Source: Acanthaster planci (Eukaryota > Echinodermata > Asteroidea > Valvatida > Acanthasteridae). From it: a stretch of DNA of 64,000 bases. Below, piece after piece: positions 19,801-34,800 of this stretch; the first letter of the stretch is position 1, and every line of letters starts with the position of its first letter. Location of the stretch: assembly GCF_001949145.1 (NCBI RefSeq), contig NW_019091724.1, positions 60,476 to 124,475 of the forward strand, given 5' to 3'. Under the pieces are notes generated by a model. It had not been told where the DNA came from, ran no database searches, and saw nothing but the letters and a program-made list of their open reading frames with translations. The position numbers were made by a program, and so were the translations under genes.

Positions 19801-22800
19801 AGTTCAATTGCAAAGCAGTACAATAAACAAATAAGTAAATAATTAAAACTGAATTACACAGGCACATGGTCTTCTTGCAACACAAATCTGCATTACCATG
19901 TGGATATTCACACCTTTTATTCATGCGAAAAAGTTGATGTGGCTTATGAATACCCGTGCGGAAACATTTATCAAAGACTTAAGTAAGGAAACCCTGAGAT
20001 ATCAAAACTGAACACAAAAGCAAGACTGTATATTAATATAAACCTAAATAAAGACATGTACTGAAATAGAAGCCTTACCCAGTCACCTTATAACCTGCTG
20101 TTAAAACCCCTATGACCAAGACAGAAACCCAAACCTGAATCATATCTGATGCCAAGACTGAGACCAGACTAAAATCTTGCAGCTGTATCACAAAACAAAA
20201 ACACAAGTAAAGAAATGGCTTGAAAGAAATCTGAATGCACCTCAGGTTTAATTATAACTACCAAACACTTTGTACTTGAGAATCCATATTTTCATATCAA
20301 TAGTAATAGTACTCCCTGAACTGGAATGATAAAAAGGTCTACTGTAACAGGAAACGCTTCACTCCATGGTCTTGCAAACTAATAGAAATCAAGTTTTCCG
20401 AAGTTGCAAGAAAATACCACTTGTGCTGAATACCCGCTCTACGGGAGCGCTTGACATATTCAACGATTGAAAAAAACAAGAAAAGTGAAATATCTGTGGC
20501 CCTCATATCACGAACTTCAGCAATGGCTTCTGCACGGAAACACGTACAAAGAGACTTCCATATAAATGCGTTGTTCTCACATGCACGCACAAGGTACCGC
20601 TAAAACATGGCAGGAACGTACTGACTCTAGCCTGACTCCAGATTCACAAATTAGTACTATATCCGCAGCATGGAGATGGGAACTAGACTAAAATCCTTAA
20701 AGATCAATCCTCGTACCCAGCGTGCATTAAATCACCATGCCCAGCACTGTTGATGCATAAATTTTTAGAGGAATCGATCAAGCGCTGTACTCGAATTATA
20801 CCCTTGAGTACTGGGGCCAAGTACGGAGTATTTGATGTCCGAGTACATGCAAAATTTGAGTACTAAGAATCGAGTAAGGGCCAAGTCCAAATAAATTTTG
20901 AGTACTGATAGTCGAGTAAAGGTCAAGTACTTGCATGTACTTGAGTTGTACTCGAGTATGAGTACTCCAACACTGATACAAACACAAAGACGGAATGATG
21001 TCAATAATTCCTGTTGTTGCCAAGACAAGGCTGACTTTTTTTACAACCATATTAACCCGGCCATTAGTGAATTTTTCCTTGTCAAACGTCATACCTGCGA
21101 TAAATCTTGGATGACTGACCGGTTGAAACTCATGATCGCTCAGAGGCAGAGAGCTTTTGCTATGGTAATACACAACAATTTTATTCCCTTAGAAACAAAG
21201 TAATAAGGGAAATTGATGTGGCTAAAAAATCCTCCTACGCAGGTAGAATATGAAAACTGCAAAACATTAACCCGGAGAAATGGCACAAGGAGGTACATGT
21301 ATGAAACCTGGCTAATTAAAGAAAGGTGACATGACCATCCACATTGAGAGCATTGATCTCTCTGATCATTGATCAGTTGCCAATGAAATCAACAAACATT
21401 TGGCCAGTTTTTCGCAATCTCAATATCCACTTAATTTTGACAATTTGCCAGCCTACTTACCATCCTATGAGCCACTACCCCAAGTTCAACCCTGGGAAGT
21501 TTTTAGTGCTCTAAAAAAATTTCTGTATTGAAATCAGGTGGACCTGACAATGTGCCTGAAAAAATTGTCAAGGGTTCACTTATGAATTAAGCACCCCTAT
21601 TACTGATATCTTGAATATGTCGTTTTCCCAGGGTATTGTCCCACTCCAGTGGAAACACACAAATGTTGTGCTGATTCCAAAATAAATGCCATCCACCCTG
21701 AACAAATTGAGGCCTATCTCTCTTACCTCAATGCTGGCCAAAGTAGCTGAAGGGTTTATTTGTAAGTGGGCAATGAATTCCATTAGGCCCAACATAGACA
21801 ACAGACAGTTTGGAAATCAAAAAAGTATCACCACCACCCATTGTCGTGTTGATGTATACCACCAGTTAGTTTCCGGTGCTAACGTTCGTAGTAACGTAGG
21901 TACCCTTGTGCTTACAGAGTTCACTAAAGCATTCAACATGGGGAACCACAAAATTGTGAAAAACCTTTTAGACTTGGACATTTCTCCATCCATTGTGAAG
22001 TGGATTGTTAATTTTTTAACTCAGCGTCGACAAATAATTTGTTATAATTTGTTTTGCTAAACACTGAAGGAGGAGGTTTATAATTGACAAACTCAATACC
22101 CCTGGGGTTTTTGTATTCAGTTAACTTTTTGTGTATTATGTTACATCATCACCACCACTTGATTCAACGGGTCCGTCCTGAAAAAGTTAGAAAAGAAAGG
22201 GAATGTTTGTCATAAAATGTAATGAGAAAAAGCTCTTACACAACTACAGTGGAACGCCACTATACCAAACACCGCTATACCAAACATTCTGCTGTACCAA
22301 ACATTGTACTTGGCTCCCAAATATTTGTGCACAGAACCTACTGAACACTATTCAGTTGCCGTTTGTAATTCCCGAAAATTAACATGATAAAACAGTCGTT
22401 GTTTTTTTATGTTGGAAAGTGACAACTGGCCATTAGTTCCCCGAGGACTGGAAGGGAAAGCCACTAGTTGTCAACAGTATTGAATTGACTCTGGTTTTGC
22501 GACTCCACATGATCGGGTGCGGAAGAAAACCGCAATAATAGTAGTAATAGTGTAATAGCTCTTTCGATGGGTCAATTAACTACATGATTACCACACCTAA
22601 TTTTTAAAAGGTGAATTTTCAAGTTACAAGTCCAGCAAAGATTAGTTCAGGACTTTTTCCATAGCTTTAGTCAATTATGCTATTGTAAAAATACAACAAA
22701 ATCAAGAAACTCAGTGAAAAAAAATTGGGTCCATTTTCCCTTTTTACACAGAAATGCCCAGTTCACAATTTGCCCTGTGTCTCTGCTGGTATACGTTTAC

Positions 22801-25800
22801 TAGACAAGGCTAATTTATACAGTTAAATGGAACAGAAGTAATTTGTATTTTTTTAAATTTCATTTGTCTTTTCACAGGAAAGATCTGATACAGTTGACCT
22901 GAATTTAGATACATCATTGGTTGTGGACATATCAGATGCTTTAAGTGAGAAGGAAAAAGTGAAGTTCACAGTTCACACCAAGGTACAAGTACATGTATTT
23001 AAACACTTGTTCAATTTTTCGTCGTCCCATTTTTTTTTTGTTCTTTTGTGGGTTTTTTTATAAAAGGGTTACTTGTGTATTGTTGTGTTATGCGTCATGT
23101 TTTTTTTGTGTAAAAAAATGGTTTACCATTAGCGGTGTCAAAATTTGGAGTTCACTTGTTCGCAGGTTACTTTTGAGTCAAAGCAGTAGACTTGGGTTTC
23201 ACTTATTATTGTATAGCATTTGACTTGTTTTGGCAAGGGTCATCGAGTTCAAGCTTCTTCATGACAATTTTCACCTTTTAAAAGCTGTATTGGGGGTTTC
23301 CATTGTAACAAACACATACTTGTACCTGTGTTCATAGTCATTACTTTGTACACTTCTGTGGAGATCTATCGCTTAAATCAAACAAAACTTCTTTCACTTT
23401 GTATTAAAGTGCACAACACAAGTGGGGGATTGGCGTGTTTAGGGGACATCAGAAGATGTGTTGATGCAAGCCTGACCTAGTAGAATCAACATTTATAAAT
23501 GGCCCTGGCCCCAAGTGATTAAAATTCTCATATTTTTGTGGAAATTCCGACATGTACATGTATGGTTGAAAAAATTTGGGGTGCCGTCCATTACTTTCTT
23601 GCCTCAGTTTCAATGTATGATTAAGTCATATAAAGCACCTTTATTTTGTTTTTTCTACTTTACAGACTACTCTGCCATCTTTCAGTGATAGTGAGTTTTC
23701 AGTCCAACGTGAACATGAGGAGTTTGTGTGGTTACACACAATGTATGTAGAAAATGAGGATTATGGTGGCATTGTGGTAAGTGGGTGTGTGTGCCTTTGT
23801 CAGTGGTACATTTTGTTACAAGAGCTACAGTACGTGTAATTTATTGCATTAAGCCTAACCCCTACCCTAATTTTCTGAACTCATAGCCTAAATCCTCCAA
23901 ATTCGTCTGATTATGGAGTGTTAACCACTTGCTGCCGGGTGGATTTTTCTTGAGCAAAGCAAGATGCCGGCTCATTTTCAAGATTTTCCGTTTTCAAAGT
24001 TCTTCAAAAATTTATCATTTCATTTAATGGCCGTTGATACCAAAATGAAGGAGTCTTTGGGCACTATTCTAAAGCTGAAAGGTAAAATTCATTCCTCCAG
24101 AATCCTCATGTGGTACATTGAGCCTGACTCCCTAAATCCTCCAGAATCCTCATATGGTACATTGGGCCTGACACCCTGAATCCTCCAGAATCCTTAGTTG
24201 GTACATTGAGCCTGACACCCTAAATCCTCCATAATTTTTAGTTAGTACATTGAGCCTGAGACCCTAAATCCTCCAGAATCCTCACGGGGTACATTGGGCG
24301 TGACACTCTAAATCCTCCAGAATCCTCATGTGGTACACTGGGCCTTACACCCTAAATCCTCCAGAATCCTTGGTTGGTACATTGAGCCTGACACCCTAAA
24401 TCCTCCAGAATCCTTAGTAAGTACATTGAGGCTTTCACCCTAAATCCTCCAGAATCCATAGTTGGTACATTGAGCCTGCCACCCTAAATCCTCCAGAATC
24501 CTTAGTAAGTACATTGAGGCTATCACCCTAAAACCTCCAGAATCCTTGTATGGTACATTGGGCGTGACAGCCTAAATCCTCCAGAATCCTCATGTGGTAC
24601 ATTGGGCGTGACACCCTAAATCCTTCAGAATCCTCATGTGGTACATTGGGCGTGACACCCTAAATCCTCCAGAATCCTCATTTGGTACACTGAGCCTGAC
24701 ACCGTAGATCCTCCAGAATCCTTAGTTGGTACATTGAGCCTGACACCCTAAAATCCTCCAGAATCCTCATGTGGTACTTTGGGGCTGACTCCCTAAGTCC
24801 TCCAGAATCCTCATTTGGTGCATTGAGCCTGACACTCTAAATCCTCCAGAATCCTCATGTGGTACATTAGGTGTGACACCCTAAATCCTCCAGAATCCTC
24901 ATTTGGTGCATTGAGCCTGACACCCTAAAATCCTCCAGAGTCCTCATGTGGTACATTGGGGCTGACTCCCTAAGTCCTCCAGAAGCCTCATTTGGTGCAT
25001 TGAGCCTGACACCCTAAATCCTCCAGAATCCTCATGTGGTACATTGAGCCTGACACCCTCCGAGTTAGAACAGACTCCCAAAGATATGAAGAAAAACCTA
25101 AGGTTTAATAAAACACATTAAAAATCTGTTGCTGGTGCATCACACGGTGCCACACACGAACATCTTGGTCTTACATGAAAATCACCTCCAACTATTCCAT
25201 GTATGCCAAAGTGCGCAGGAGTCTGATGCATCATTCATACACTTTTAGGCAACGGCTAGGGATTTCTCAACAGCTCAACAACTTTGCCCTGTGGCATATA
25301 TGCGAAAAGTACAGACATGTACACACAAATACCAAGGAAAATTTGCAAATGCTGAAGTTACAGCCACATATAAAACAGTCTTCAAGCTTCCGGCTGTCAA
25401 ATTTGGCCGTTTTCCAATACTCAACTTAAGCTCTGTCTTAGGCTTCAACTGTTTTTAATATCACTCTTTGAAGCTGTATAAAGTACAATAATTAGTCTAA
25501 TAATGCCACACAAGAGAGCCAAAAATTACAGTAACCATTCAGACCCACAATCGGGAATTTGGTTCGGGGATGAAGCCTGAGACGGAGACAAAGTTGAGTA
25601 TTGGAAAATGGCTAAAGTTCCGCTTCATACGCCAAACTACATGTAGTTTGGTACCCAGACAAAGGTATTTTACAGTTTATTTGTGTAAAAACATGCATTT
25701 TCCCTTGTGTTGAAAGGTGCTCTGCTAAATGTACAGCGTTCTTTATACATGTGAATTGGTACATGTGCAATTTACATGTATAGTACATACACGCTGGTGT

Positions 25801-28800
25801 GATAGGCCGGAGCGGTGACTCAGATGTGATGTTTAGAGTTGTCCCTCATGGGCACGGTAGGCCTACCTGAGCTGTGACTACAACTTGGATTTGATGTTTG
25901 GAGTTGGCTCTTTGAATGTCGAACCGCCAGTGGTGGTACCCGGCTCTTCACAAAAACAGAGCCACTAATCCCAAAGTTTGTTTGAACTGCGAGTCCACTC
26001 AGAACGGGGCTCTGATGTTTCATTTCCAAGTAACCTAAATTTTCCAAATTCCTGCATTAGGCAGAAAATGATTTTGGAGGATTTGGAAGGATTAGGGTTA
26101 AAAAGTGAGATAATTTTACAATTTGCACACTTACATGTATAAGGGAATAGATATGTGCTTGACCAGTCTTAAATGTACATTTAAGACTGGCTAAGGAAAA
26201 ATGGACGCGACTAATGCACCAGTGGCAGGCGAGGGCATTATCAGCATTCATTTATTTGAGCCAGTCTTAAATGTTAAAGACCAACCAAGCACATATTTAT
26301 TCCCATTTATAAATACTGTTTTAGTCAGAGAGTCAAAAGAAGCCAGTATACGATCAATTTCCTAGGATTCTGTTCAAGAATTGAACTTCTATTTTCCGAA
26401 CACCACTGTCCCCTTCATGGTCTATTCCTTGTACAAGTTATCCCCAAAAAGCTTGTTATATGGACTGGGCACGCATGTGGCGAGTTTTGCGTGCTGCAGG
26501 GCACAGACTCTTGATCAGTAGGAACAGAATGGATTAAACTTTATCTTGCATCCAGGTGCCAGCACTTTATTCAATGCACCATCAAATTGCAGCAGGTATT
26601 GGCCAATTGCACATGGTTCAATAGGGAAACTGTCTAAAGTATTTCTTAATTGTGTTTAACCTGTGGATGAATTCTTATTTGCATACATGTGTTGTAACTG
26701 TTTTGTTTGAAAAGATTCCTCCAGCGCCTCCAAGGCCAGACTTTGATGCTTCCAGAGAAAAGCTCCAGAGACTTGGAGATGGTGAAGGCACCATGACTAA
26801 GGAAGAATTCACCAAGATGAAGCAGGAGCTTGAAGCGTAAGTTAGAACTCAGATTTGTTCTTCTATCCATTTGTATATGTACATGTATTTGAAACTGGAG
26901 AGAATTAGCACTTTTATTATGTGTGATTAAAAGATATATTTAGCCTGTGATGTTTCAAAGAGTTTTTATCCAAGTTGTATCTGTATCATCTTCAGAAAAA
27001 AGACACAAAAACTGTGACTTTTGAAATGATCTGAATCAATCTCATACTAGGTACTCTGTTAACACTGTGTTGACATACTTACCACTATGGCCCTTTTCAA
27101 CAGAACCCTCGAGTAACTATGCTCCCAATCCATATCAGTAAAATGTTACAAAGGATTGTAACTTATGTTATATACAGTGATGGACCATTACTGGAAAAAA
27201 TAAAAAACAAAGTTAATACTTTTCATCAAGAAGCATTTGTTTCAAGAGGACATTTTGTGGCACTGAGGATTTCATATTATAAATAATTCAGAAAAAAATA
27301 CAATCATTTACAAGTCCTTGTCCTGTGTCCGTTTGTAACGTACGTAAGACATGAAGCTCCTTCGAGTTTGTGGCAGTGGTTTTTGGCACAGCGTGCACAC
27401 AAAAACGGCAATCAGTGTAAATGTATTCATGGCCCACTGTCAGATTGTAAGTTGTAGAAAGAGGATAAAGGTTATGACCTCTTCGTCATCCTGTAGGGCC
27501 AGCTGTGTTGCTTCCATTAGCAACACTTATGTTACATTAAAATTTTTCAAATCACATCGTGATTTTTGTCCATTGAGCCTCAACAGTTGATATAGAAAGG
27601 TAAGATACATGTATGTTTAACCCTCCTTTGGTTTTACAGCACAAATATGCACAAGTACCCAAGGTCACTCTCTTGTATGTTGGTGCAGTTTGAGGTGTTT
27701 ACCAAGTGACCCACAGAGTGACTTCAGCATAGGAGGGTTAATGTACAGAAGATTTCCCGTTATGGCGCTCCCTGATATAATGCTCTTACCGATATATAAG
27801 GCTCTATTTTCATTTCCCCAACTACACGCCCATTCACTGTATGTATTTTTATGTGGTTATAGCGCTCTCGTTTACAATGCTTTTCGGTATATAACATTCA
27901 CAGTTTTCGGCCCCAAAACTATACAAAGCATGTCTAATGATTCTGGTTACAGCGCTCTTTACCTTGGAAAATCAGATTCTTTGAAAATCAATGCATACAT
28001 TTATGAAACTGAAATCGCAAAGCCGCTGTGATTGGCCGGCCATCCTGGACACCAGTAGTTTCGCAATCACACAGAGTGCAGACACGCAGTGGGACACCCC
28101 ATGCAGCACAATTGCGAGCATGTGCTCACCATGGTTAGCCGCGCCCGCGTGGCTTTGTTGTGGCGACATTGTAGTGATTATTTTCACAATTTTTATTTAT
28201 TCTTGTAGTGTAGTTTGGGACACAGTAATCTACATTGAGATACTACATGTACATGTAGTATTTTGTGACCTAAAGTTTTCTTTCTACCGATAAATAAAAT
28301 CAGCTGCTTAAATTGTACATTTATCATTTGCCAAAAGGATGAGGCGGAAACTTCTCAGTATTGAAGTGTTCTTCCTTTCTGGTTCACAACTGCTTTATTT
28401 ACAAAACTTTATACATAGGCATAAAAAGAACACAATTCAATCAAGGATTTTAACAAGTTGTAGGCAAAAATGAGGTTTACAATCAACTGTTAAACTGTCT
28501 GTTTGTTTCTGATTCTCAGTTATCTGATTTAATGTAGTTAATTAATAAGAAAACAAATCAAATTCAATCAGTGAAACACAAAATCAATGCGACCCTTTAC
28601 AAATCATTTCAGGCTCCTTACAATCACAGATGATTAGAGTTCTTTGTCATAAAAAATACAGTACGTCCCTTATAGTTAAAGTCCGGCTCCTGCAGTGTGT
28701 CAACTCTTGCTTGCTCAATTCTCAGCACTGCCCTCAAGTATTTGTAGACATTCTGTCGTCAAAATCAATTTGTGACACCGGGTAGCACGGATAGCAGGGT

Positions 28801-31800
28801 AGTTGTAATCAACATCACAAGTGACTACTTAATATCTAAATTTAAAGAAATGGCCAAACCGTGAAAGTACTACATTTCTAATTTGGAAAAAAGGTCAGTT
28901 CCTCACTAAAGTTTAAACTTCAAAATAGTCCTTAATAGCTTTTGGATTAAATTACACAGCTGAATCCTTCACCCTTGACGAATGTAACTGTAAAGTCACA
29001 AATTCTATTGATATTTTCAGTGAAGGAAAGGAAGTTCATCTTGTCAAAACATCAATGAACTTAGAGAATAATCTGCCAAATAAATAGGGTATTTACACTT
29101 ACCAGTTTCTTCACCGCAATGTACGTAAGGTGAGTGAGTTCTGCTCCACTGCTGGCCTTGACAACAAAATCTGACAGGCAGGGTTTTCCTCGGTTCTGTT
29201 CTAACCTTGGCAGGTTACCGTAGTTGTTGGATGAGGCACTTGAATTTGTGCCTACTGGGCAAAAGTGCCTCTAATGGTGTCGTCTGGCCAACGAGAAAAT
29301 GCTTTTGGGAGCTACTCAAATGTCATGCTGACACAGCGGAATCATCTGGCATTCTGACTCTCAGCCTAGCTATGGTACTTTCCACATCACTTCCATTTCA
29401 CACTTCACTCCAACAAGCTCAAGCTAATTTTTAAATAATAAGAGAAGCAGCTTTTTGCCAGAACCTGGCTAACCTAATTTACAAAGGAAAGAGACACAGA
29501 CACAGGTTCACCTTCAATTCTGGTTTGTTGTTCAACACATCTGAAGTGAACATTTAACCAACTTGTCAAGAGAGGTTAAGAAAACTTCCTAGTGGACTCC
29601 CATCTCTGATTCAGCTCTAAACAATACTTCTCTATCAGTGAAAGAAAAATAGTTCCACTACACAAAAGACCTGCATGAAAGGACTCCAACTGGAGGGGTG
29701 TATACATTGAGAACGTTCTTGAAGAAGAATCATGGCCTTGTCAACTTAAGTTGGAGGGGGAAAGAACATTCTATGAAAATTTGAGGGGTTAAAGCTACTA
29801 ATCAATACGCACATCAAAACCGAAAAAGAAAAACATTAAATTAAAAAACATCTTCCATCTTTGTGGAGCAAATCTCGTCTTCGCCAATTGTGTTTGGCGT
29901 GACATGTCAGAGCTGTGTTCACTTGGATTTTCTAATGACATATCACTTTCTGTGGTCAGCATGGTTATTGGGAAAAGACAGCAATTGGACTGTCCATGAA
30001 TGGGGTACACAGTAGCAGTCAGGATGTCGTGGTGGATGCAGACGCAGTGCGTGTGCCGCGATGCATCATGTATGAGGTCCTGTGGCAGTTTTTGAAGAGA
30101 TTTTGTGTTTTTTTATCGGTGTCATGAAAATGTTGAGATAAATGGATACAAGGCATATACTTCGTAAATTATGGTGCATACATCTGCCAACACATGTACA
30201 TGTAAATGAAATTCACATGCATGACATACGTGTAGATACATGAATTTATACATGTACATAGAGGCACATGTGTGTTGCACATGTTGGTTATAGTGCTGTG
30301 CGGTTATAATGCTCAATTTTGTTAGGTGCCCTTGAGAGCACTGTAACGGGAATCTACTGTAATTATTGCAATATTTATCCAAGATGATGTCGTAAGATTT
30401 GCTTAAAGCTGATTTTACAATACATGTGGGAGGCATGTATAGTGTGCAGTCAAATAGTCAATACATTGAAGTTTAGAGACCAGAATAGTCTCAGGAGGCT
30501 GATTTATTATTTATTTAAAATGAATTCAGTGTTTAACTTTGTTTTCTTGATTTTTCTCATTGTGTTTGAGAAGATTCCATAGGTCAACTTAGGTAAAGGC
30601 AGATAGAATAGCTATTCTTCTGAATTTCAGGGCGTGCTCGCTGGTTAACATACAGTTGCAGGATTTCTCATATAAATTTTTTTCTTCATTTGTAACTATA
30701 ACAAATTTGACAAATTATCTTTCTGTTTGGAAAACAATGTAGGTTGGCAAAAGTTGGCCCAGAGTTAGGTTCCATTTTGTTTTCCCTGGTATTCTCAAAC
30801 TGTGTTGTACTACCATGTAAATATTAAAGTACACCACCTTCACTATGCATCAGCAGCCAGGTCTGTTGGGGTTACACAGAGTAAAGCTACAAGTATAATG
30901 CTCAACCTTTCTTGAAGGGATAGAGTAGGGAAGTTACAAGAATGAACCCTGAAGGCAAAATGTGTATGTATAAATTGATGGTACGTATTGGTACATGTAA
31001 TGTCTTGAATGAAATACTTTTTAAACAATGTTTATTCCACAGAGAATACCTTGCCACATTTAAGAAGACTGTTGCCATGCATGAAGTGTTTTTGCAGCGT
31101 CTAGCTGCACACCCAACTCTCCGAAATGATCATAATTTCAAAGTTTTCCTGGAGTATAAGGGAGAGGTAATGTAACACTTGTTTTTAGTTATGAAATGTT
31201 TCATCTTGATTTGTGTGTCAATAATTTGTTTATATTCTGTTTATGAATGGTCACTTGAAAGTTGAACTATGAAGACATGTAAATTTGTGCAGGCGTGACG
31301 TACATAGTGTGGACTTCTGCACAAAGGAAGTCCACATAATACAAGGTACGATGGCATTGTGTGGACTTGCACACATCCGCACACTGTTTTCCCCTTTTTG
31401 AAAAACAGTTTCAGAGGCATTTTTGGGTCAAGGTTATCCATGGGAAAAGTGAAGAGGAACAGTCCAGGAAATCATCTAAGATCCAGCTCGAAGGAGTTAT
31501 CCTAGTGGGAGAAAAACAAGCATTTACCTTAACCACAGGAGAAAAAAGGAATGTCTACATTTCATATGATGTTTAAGTTTAAGTTGATGGGCAACTGTCT
31601 TTGCTCACAAACACCTTACTGCTTGTCTGACCTGATCAGACAGTGCTAGAATTATTGCATACATAATAACTGTAGACAAACTTACATATTCATATTAACT
31701 AAGTAATCTTTGACCTTCAATGATCAGTATGATGTCGTTTTTGGGGTGTGCGTGCCATGTCATTCTATGTCAAGGCACGTACATGTACTGTATGTGTATG

Positions 31801-34800
31801 AATTTTTTGCACAAGTTGGTGAAAAAAATGATAAACAATAGCCAGAATCTGGACTAGCAATTGACTAGATGCCTAGATTTCTGTATTAGAAAGGAATTCT
31901 CTGTATTGTGGTCAAGTAAATAGTTCTGCCTAAGCAAGAACTCCATGTAGAAAAAGCCCAGTTAGACTATAATTCAAAACAAGCATCTAAAGTAGTGCTT
32001 TTAAAAGCATTCCTTTCTTTCTTAAAATCTCAAATTATTCTTTCCTGTGTGATCTAAATAATAATTTGTGAAGATACGTGTACATGTATATACCAAAACA
32101 CATACTTTGGGGACACAATTGTAGTTGAAACGGTCACACATTTGTTTACCACCCTGTTCCTTGCAGTTGAATGTCCGTGGAAAAAACAAAAAAGAGAAGT
32201 TTGGAAGTCTTGTGAAGTTTGTCACAAAGTCTGTGGATGAAGTTCTTGTTTCAGGTCAAAAGGTTTGTGTAAAATATTAACTTCTTTTAAGAAAAGAAAC
32301 CTCTTTATTTACATTTGTAAGAATTTATTCCTGTTTGTAATTTAGGTTTTAAAGTAAAACTTTGGGTCAGTGACCCGAAGCTGGGTTGCATATCTTTGAA
32401 AAGCAATTAAGATTTCAGGAATACCTTGGCTTGTAATGGTTGTATACAGTGGTATATCAAGTAGGGGTAGGCCTTAAGCATGTGACTTTTATTCGTGTTT
32501 ATCAGGAATTTAAAGCTGTGACACTTCTGAAATAATACTAACACCTTTTGTGGAAAGGGGGTGGAAGAGAAGGGTAAAGAAGATATCTTTTATGGGTAAA
32601 AAAAAAAGTTGCCCCCTTGGGCCTAAGACTTGGATATGATACTGTTTCTATAATAATCTTGATCATGAAGTTGTGACTCCTCTGAAGTTTTACTTCTGTC
32701 AGCAATCAGTATCAGTGTCAGTAACCTGTACTAGCCAATAAATCAAAAAGGGAATGAATTTTGTTTCTTTCTGTTTTAATCCTCTCCTAATGCCATTATT
32801 AATAATGTCTGTCCTTGAAAATTAATTTTCCACATTGTGTTTGACTTTTCGTTTAAGGATGTGGATTCCTTCTTTGAGCATGAAAAAAATTTTTTAGTTG
32901 AGTATCACACCAAGGTGAAGGATGCTACCACAAAATCAGATCGAATGACAAGATGCCATAAAGGTAAGTTGTGAACAATTTAACGGGCCACTGCATTCAA
33001 CTTACCTGAACAACAATTTGCATATTTTCCTAGCGCCAGTACTCCATTTAAATAAATCTCAACTGCTAGTGCACCCTTATCCATATGTACCACAGTGCAT
33101 TGCGGCATAGCCTCCATGTTTGTTGTTTTTCTTAGCACCGTTACTGTCATATTTCCTGTTTCCTGTTTTTCATTTGCTACATGAGCTCTATGTTTATTTC
33201 CAATCAACTGCTTGATTAGTAGATAAAACTATGTATCATCTTAAGGATTCTGGGTGAGGGTATGTTTTCTTGTGTGAATTTTTGTATGTTTTGTTGCTCC
33301 ATTTCTTACAGTTTCAGGTTACTTGCCATGCTTGCTTTGACTATGTAGAGATCCATTGCAGCTCCCCTTCTAAATACACTCTAGTAGTTTGCCAGAGGTT
33401 GAGAGGCAGTTCTTGGGATGTTGATTCCTTTTCCTTCTCCGGTCTAACCCAGTATGGAGGCAGCAACCATCCAGTGCTCGAAGGGCACAAGCAGGTGACC
33501 TCTGAGAGCAGTCTGCATTAGTCAGGACTCAATGTCCCATGCTCTCCACTGAGTGAGCTGACAAAACTGAGTCAGGGAAACTGAGGTGCTTCTGCGAAAG
33601 GGGTAAGCTGTTCCTCGGCCCCAACACGTGCTGGTCACCTAGGCTCAGCCACAAATCCCACATCAATAGCCCAACACCTAAATGCTGAAAACATCTCTGC
33701 CTCCTCCACCTGCATTGCCAGCTTCTTCAAGGCCCAGTCCTTGAAGTAGCTGGGCCTACTTTAATGGCACCGTGTCGTATCTTGTTCCAGAAGGACAGGG
33801 AAGCCCACATACATCTGAGTCTGGCTCTTTGGCCTGGAAGAAACACAAACTTGAACACTCTTCATCTTGTGAGATGGAATTTCAGGCTATTTATGGTGAA
33901 AGATGGCAAAAGTGCAAAGGTTTGCGGTAGTACCATGCGAAGGAATAAATCTCTTATGAGTATATGTGGCTCTGAAAAGAACCAGGAGTATACTCAACGT
34001 TTTGGACTGTGTCCTCACGACAGATTGAGCACGCACTCTAGAACGTTGAGTATACTCCCGGTTCTTTTCAGAACCACACATACTAATAAGAGATTTATTC
34101 CTTCGCATGGTGCTACTGCAAGCCTTTCCACCTACTACTCCTCATCTTCTTGAGACTACTCTGGCAGCAGGAAGAAACATCGCTTTGAAGATCTGCCCCC
34201 CTCGAGTCGTGCGGACCTTTAAATCAATCTCCACACTAGTTCACAGCTTAGACCCCAGGATTCCATCGGCAGCAACTCATTGGGATGTAGATTTGCATTT
34301 GCCACCTTCTTCACCAATAAACCTGACTGTTCAAAGCTGCCTGCCTAAGGAGACATCCAGGGACAAACCTTCAGCAGCCTCTCAGTGGACAAATGTATTA
34401 TCACATTAAGCTCACAGGGACCTGGATCAGGTTCAGGATTGCATGAATTGGATTATGGGGACCTGTCATCCACTGAGGGCGAATCTGTTTCAGCCTGTGG
34501 GCTTTTGCTTCAGAATCACACCTCCTTCTTCAGATGGAAATGGTAGAGGTTCTCGGCTTCTCACCAATGCACGAGTCTAGGGGGTTGTGGTTGCGGCCAG
34601 TTTCCATATAATCATGTGTAAATTCCAGCCGTATCGATTCAGACATGGCCACTGTGCAGACCATTCAGCAAGATCGTTACACTGGCCGTTGGTATGCATG
34701 TGAACGTTCATGTGTGTGCATGCATCGCATGCAAGACTGCTCGGTGACACCGTAAAAAATTTTACTGTGTTACGGTTCCGGGCTGATCTGAAGTGAAGTA

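Larger units (their letters stand above)
13850..22877 (+). other. Intron 1 of Snx6 (9.0 kb)
   Basis: GT-AG, phase 0. It contains a Penelope-like remnant (14821-16784) and a LINE split by a hAT element (18484-22060). I see nothing gene-like at 13850-14820, 16800-18380 or 22080-22877, apart from a possible transposon end at 22245-22320 beginning TACAGTGGAACGCCAC. Confidence 0.8.
23777..26714 (+). other. Intron 3 of Snx6 (2.9 kb)
   Basis: Contains a repeat-family copy (23923-24010), a 44-bp minisatellite (24091-25065), an inverted repeat (25404-25612) and a 28-bp palindrome (26163-26190). The ORFs in it are by-products of these repeats. Confidence 0.8.

Noticed and set aside
24091-25065. CRISPR-like array
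   Set aside because: Units are contiguous at 44 bp with no unique spacers, and the DNA is animal. It is a minisatellite.
31361-31576. 71-codon ORF ending VYISYDV in intron 5
   Set aside because: It looks protein-like in composition, but lies in an intron between two well-joined Snx6 exons and matches no family I recognise.
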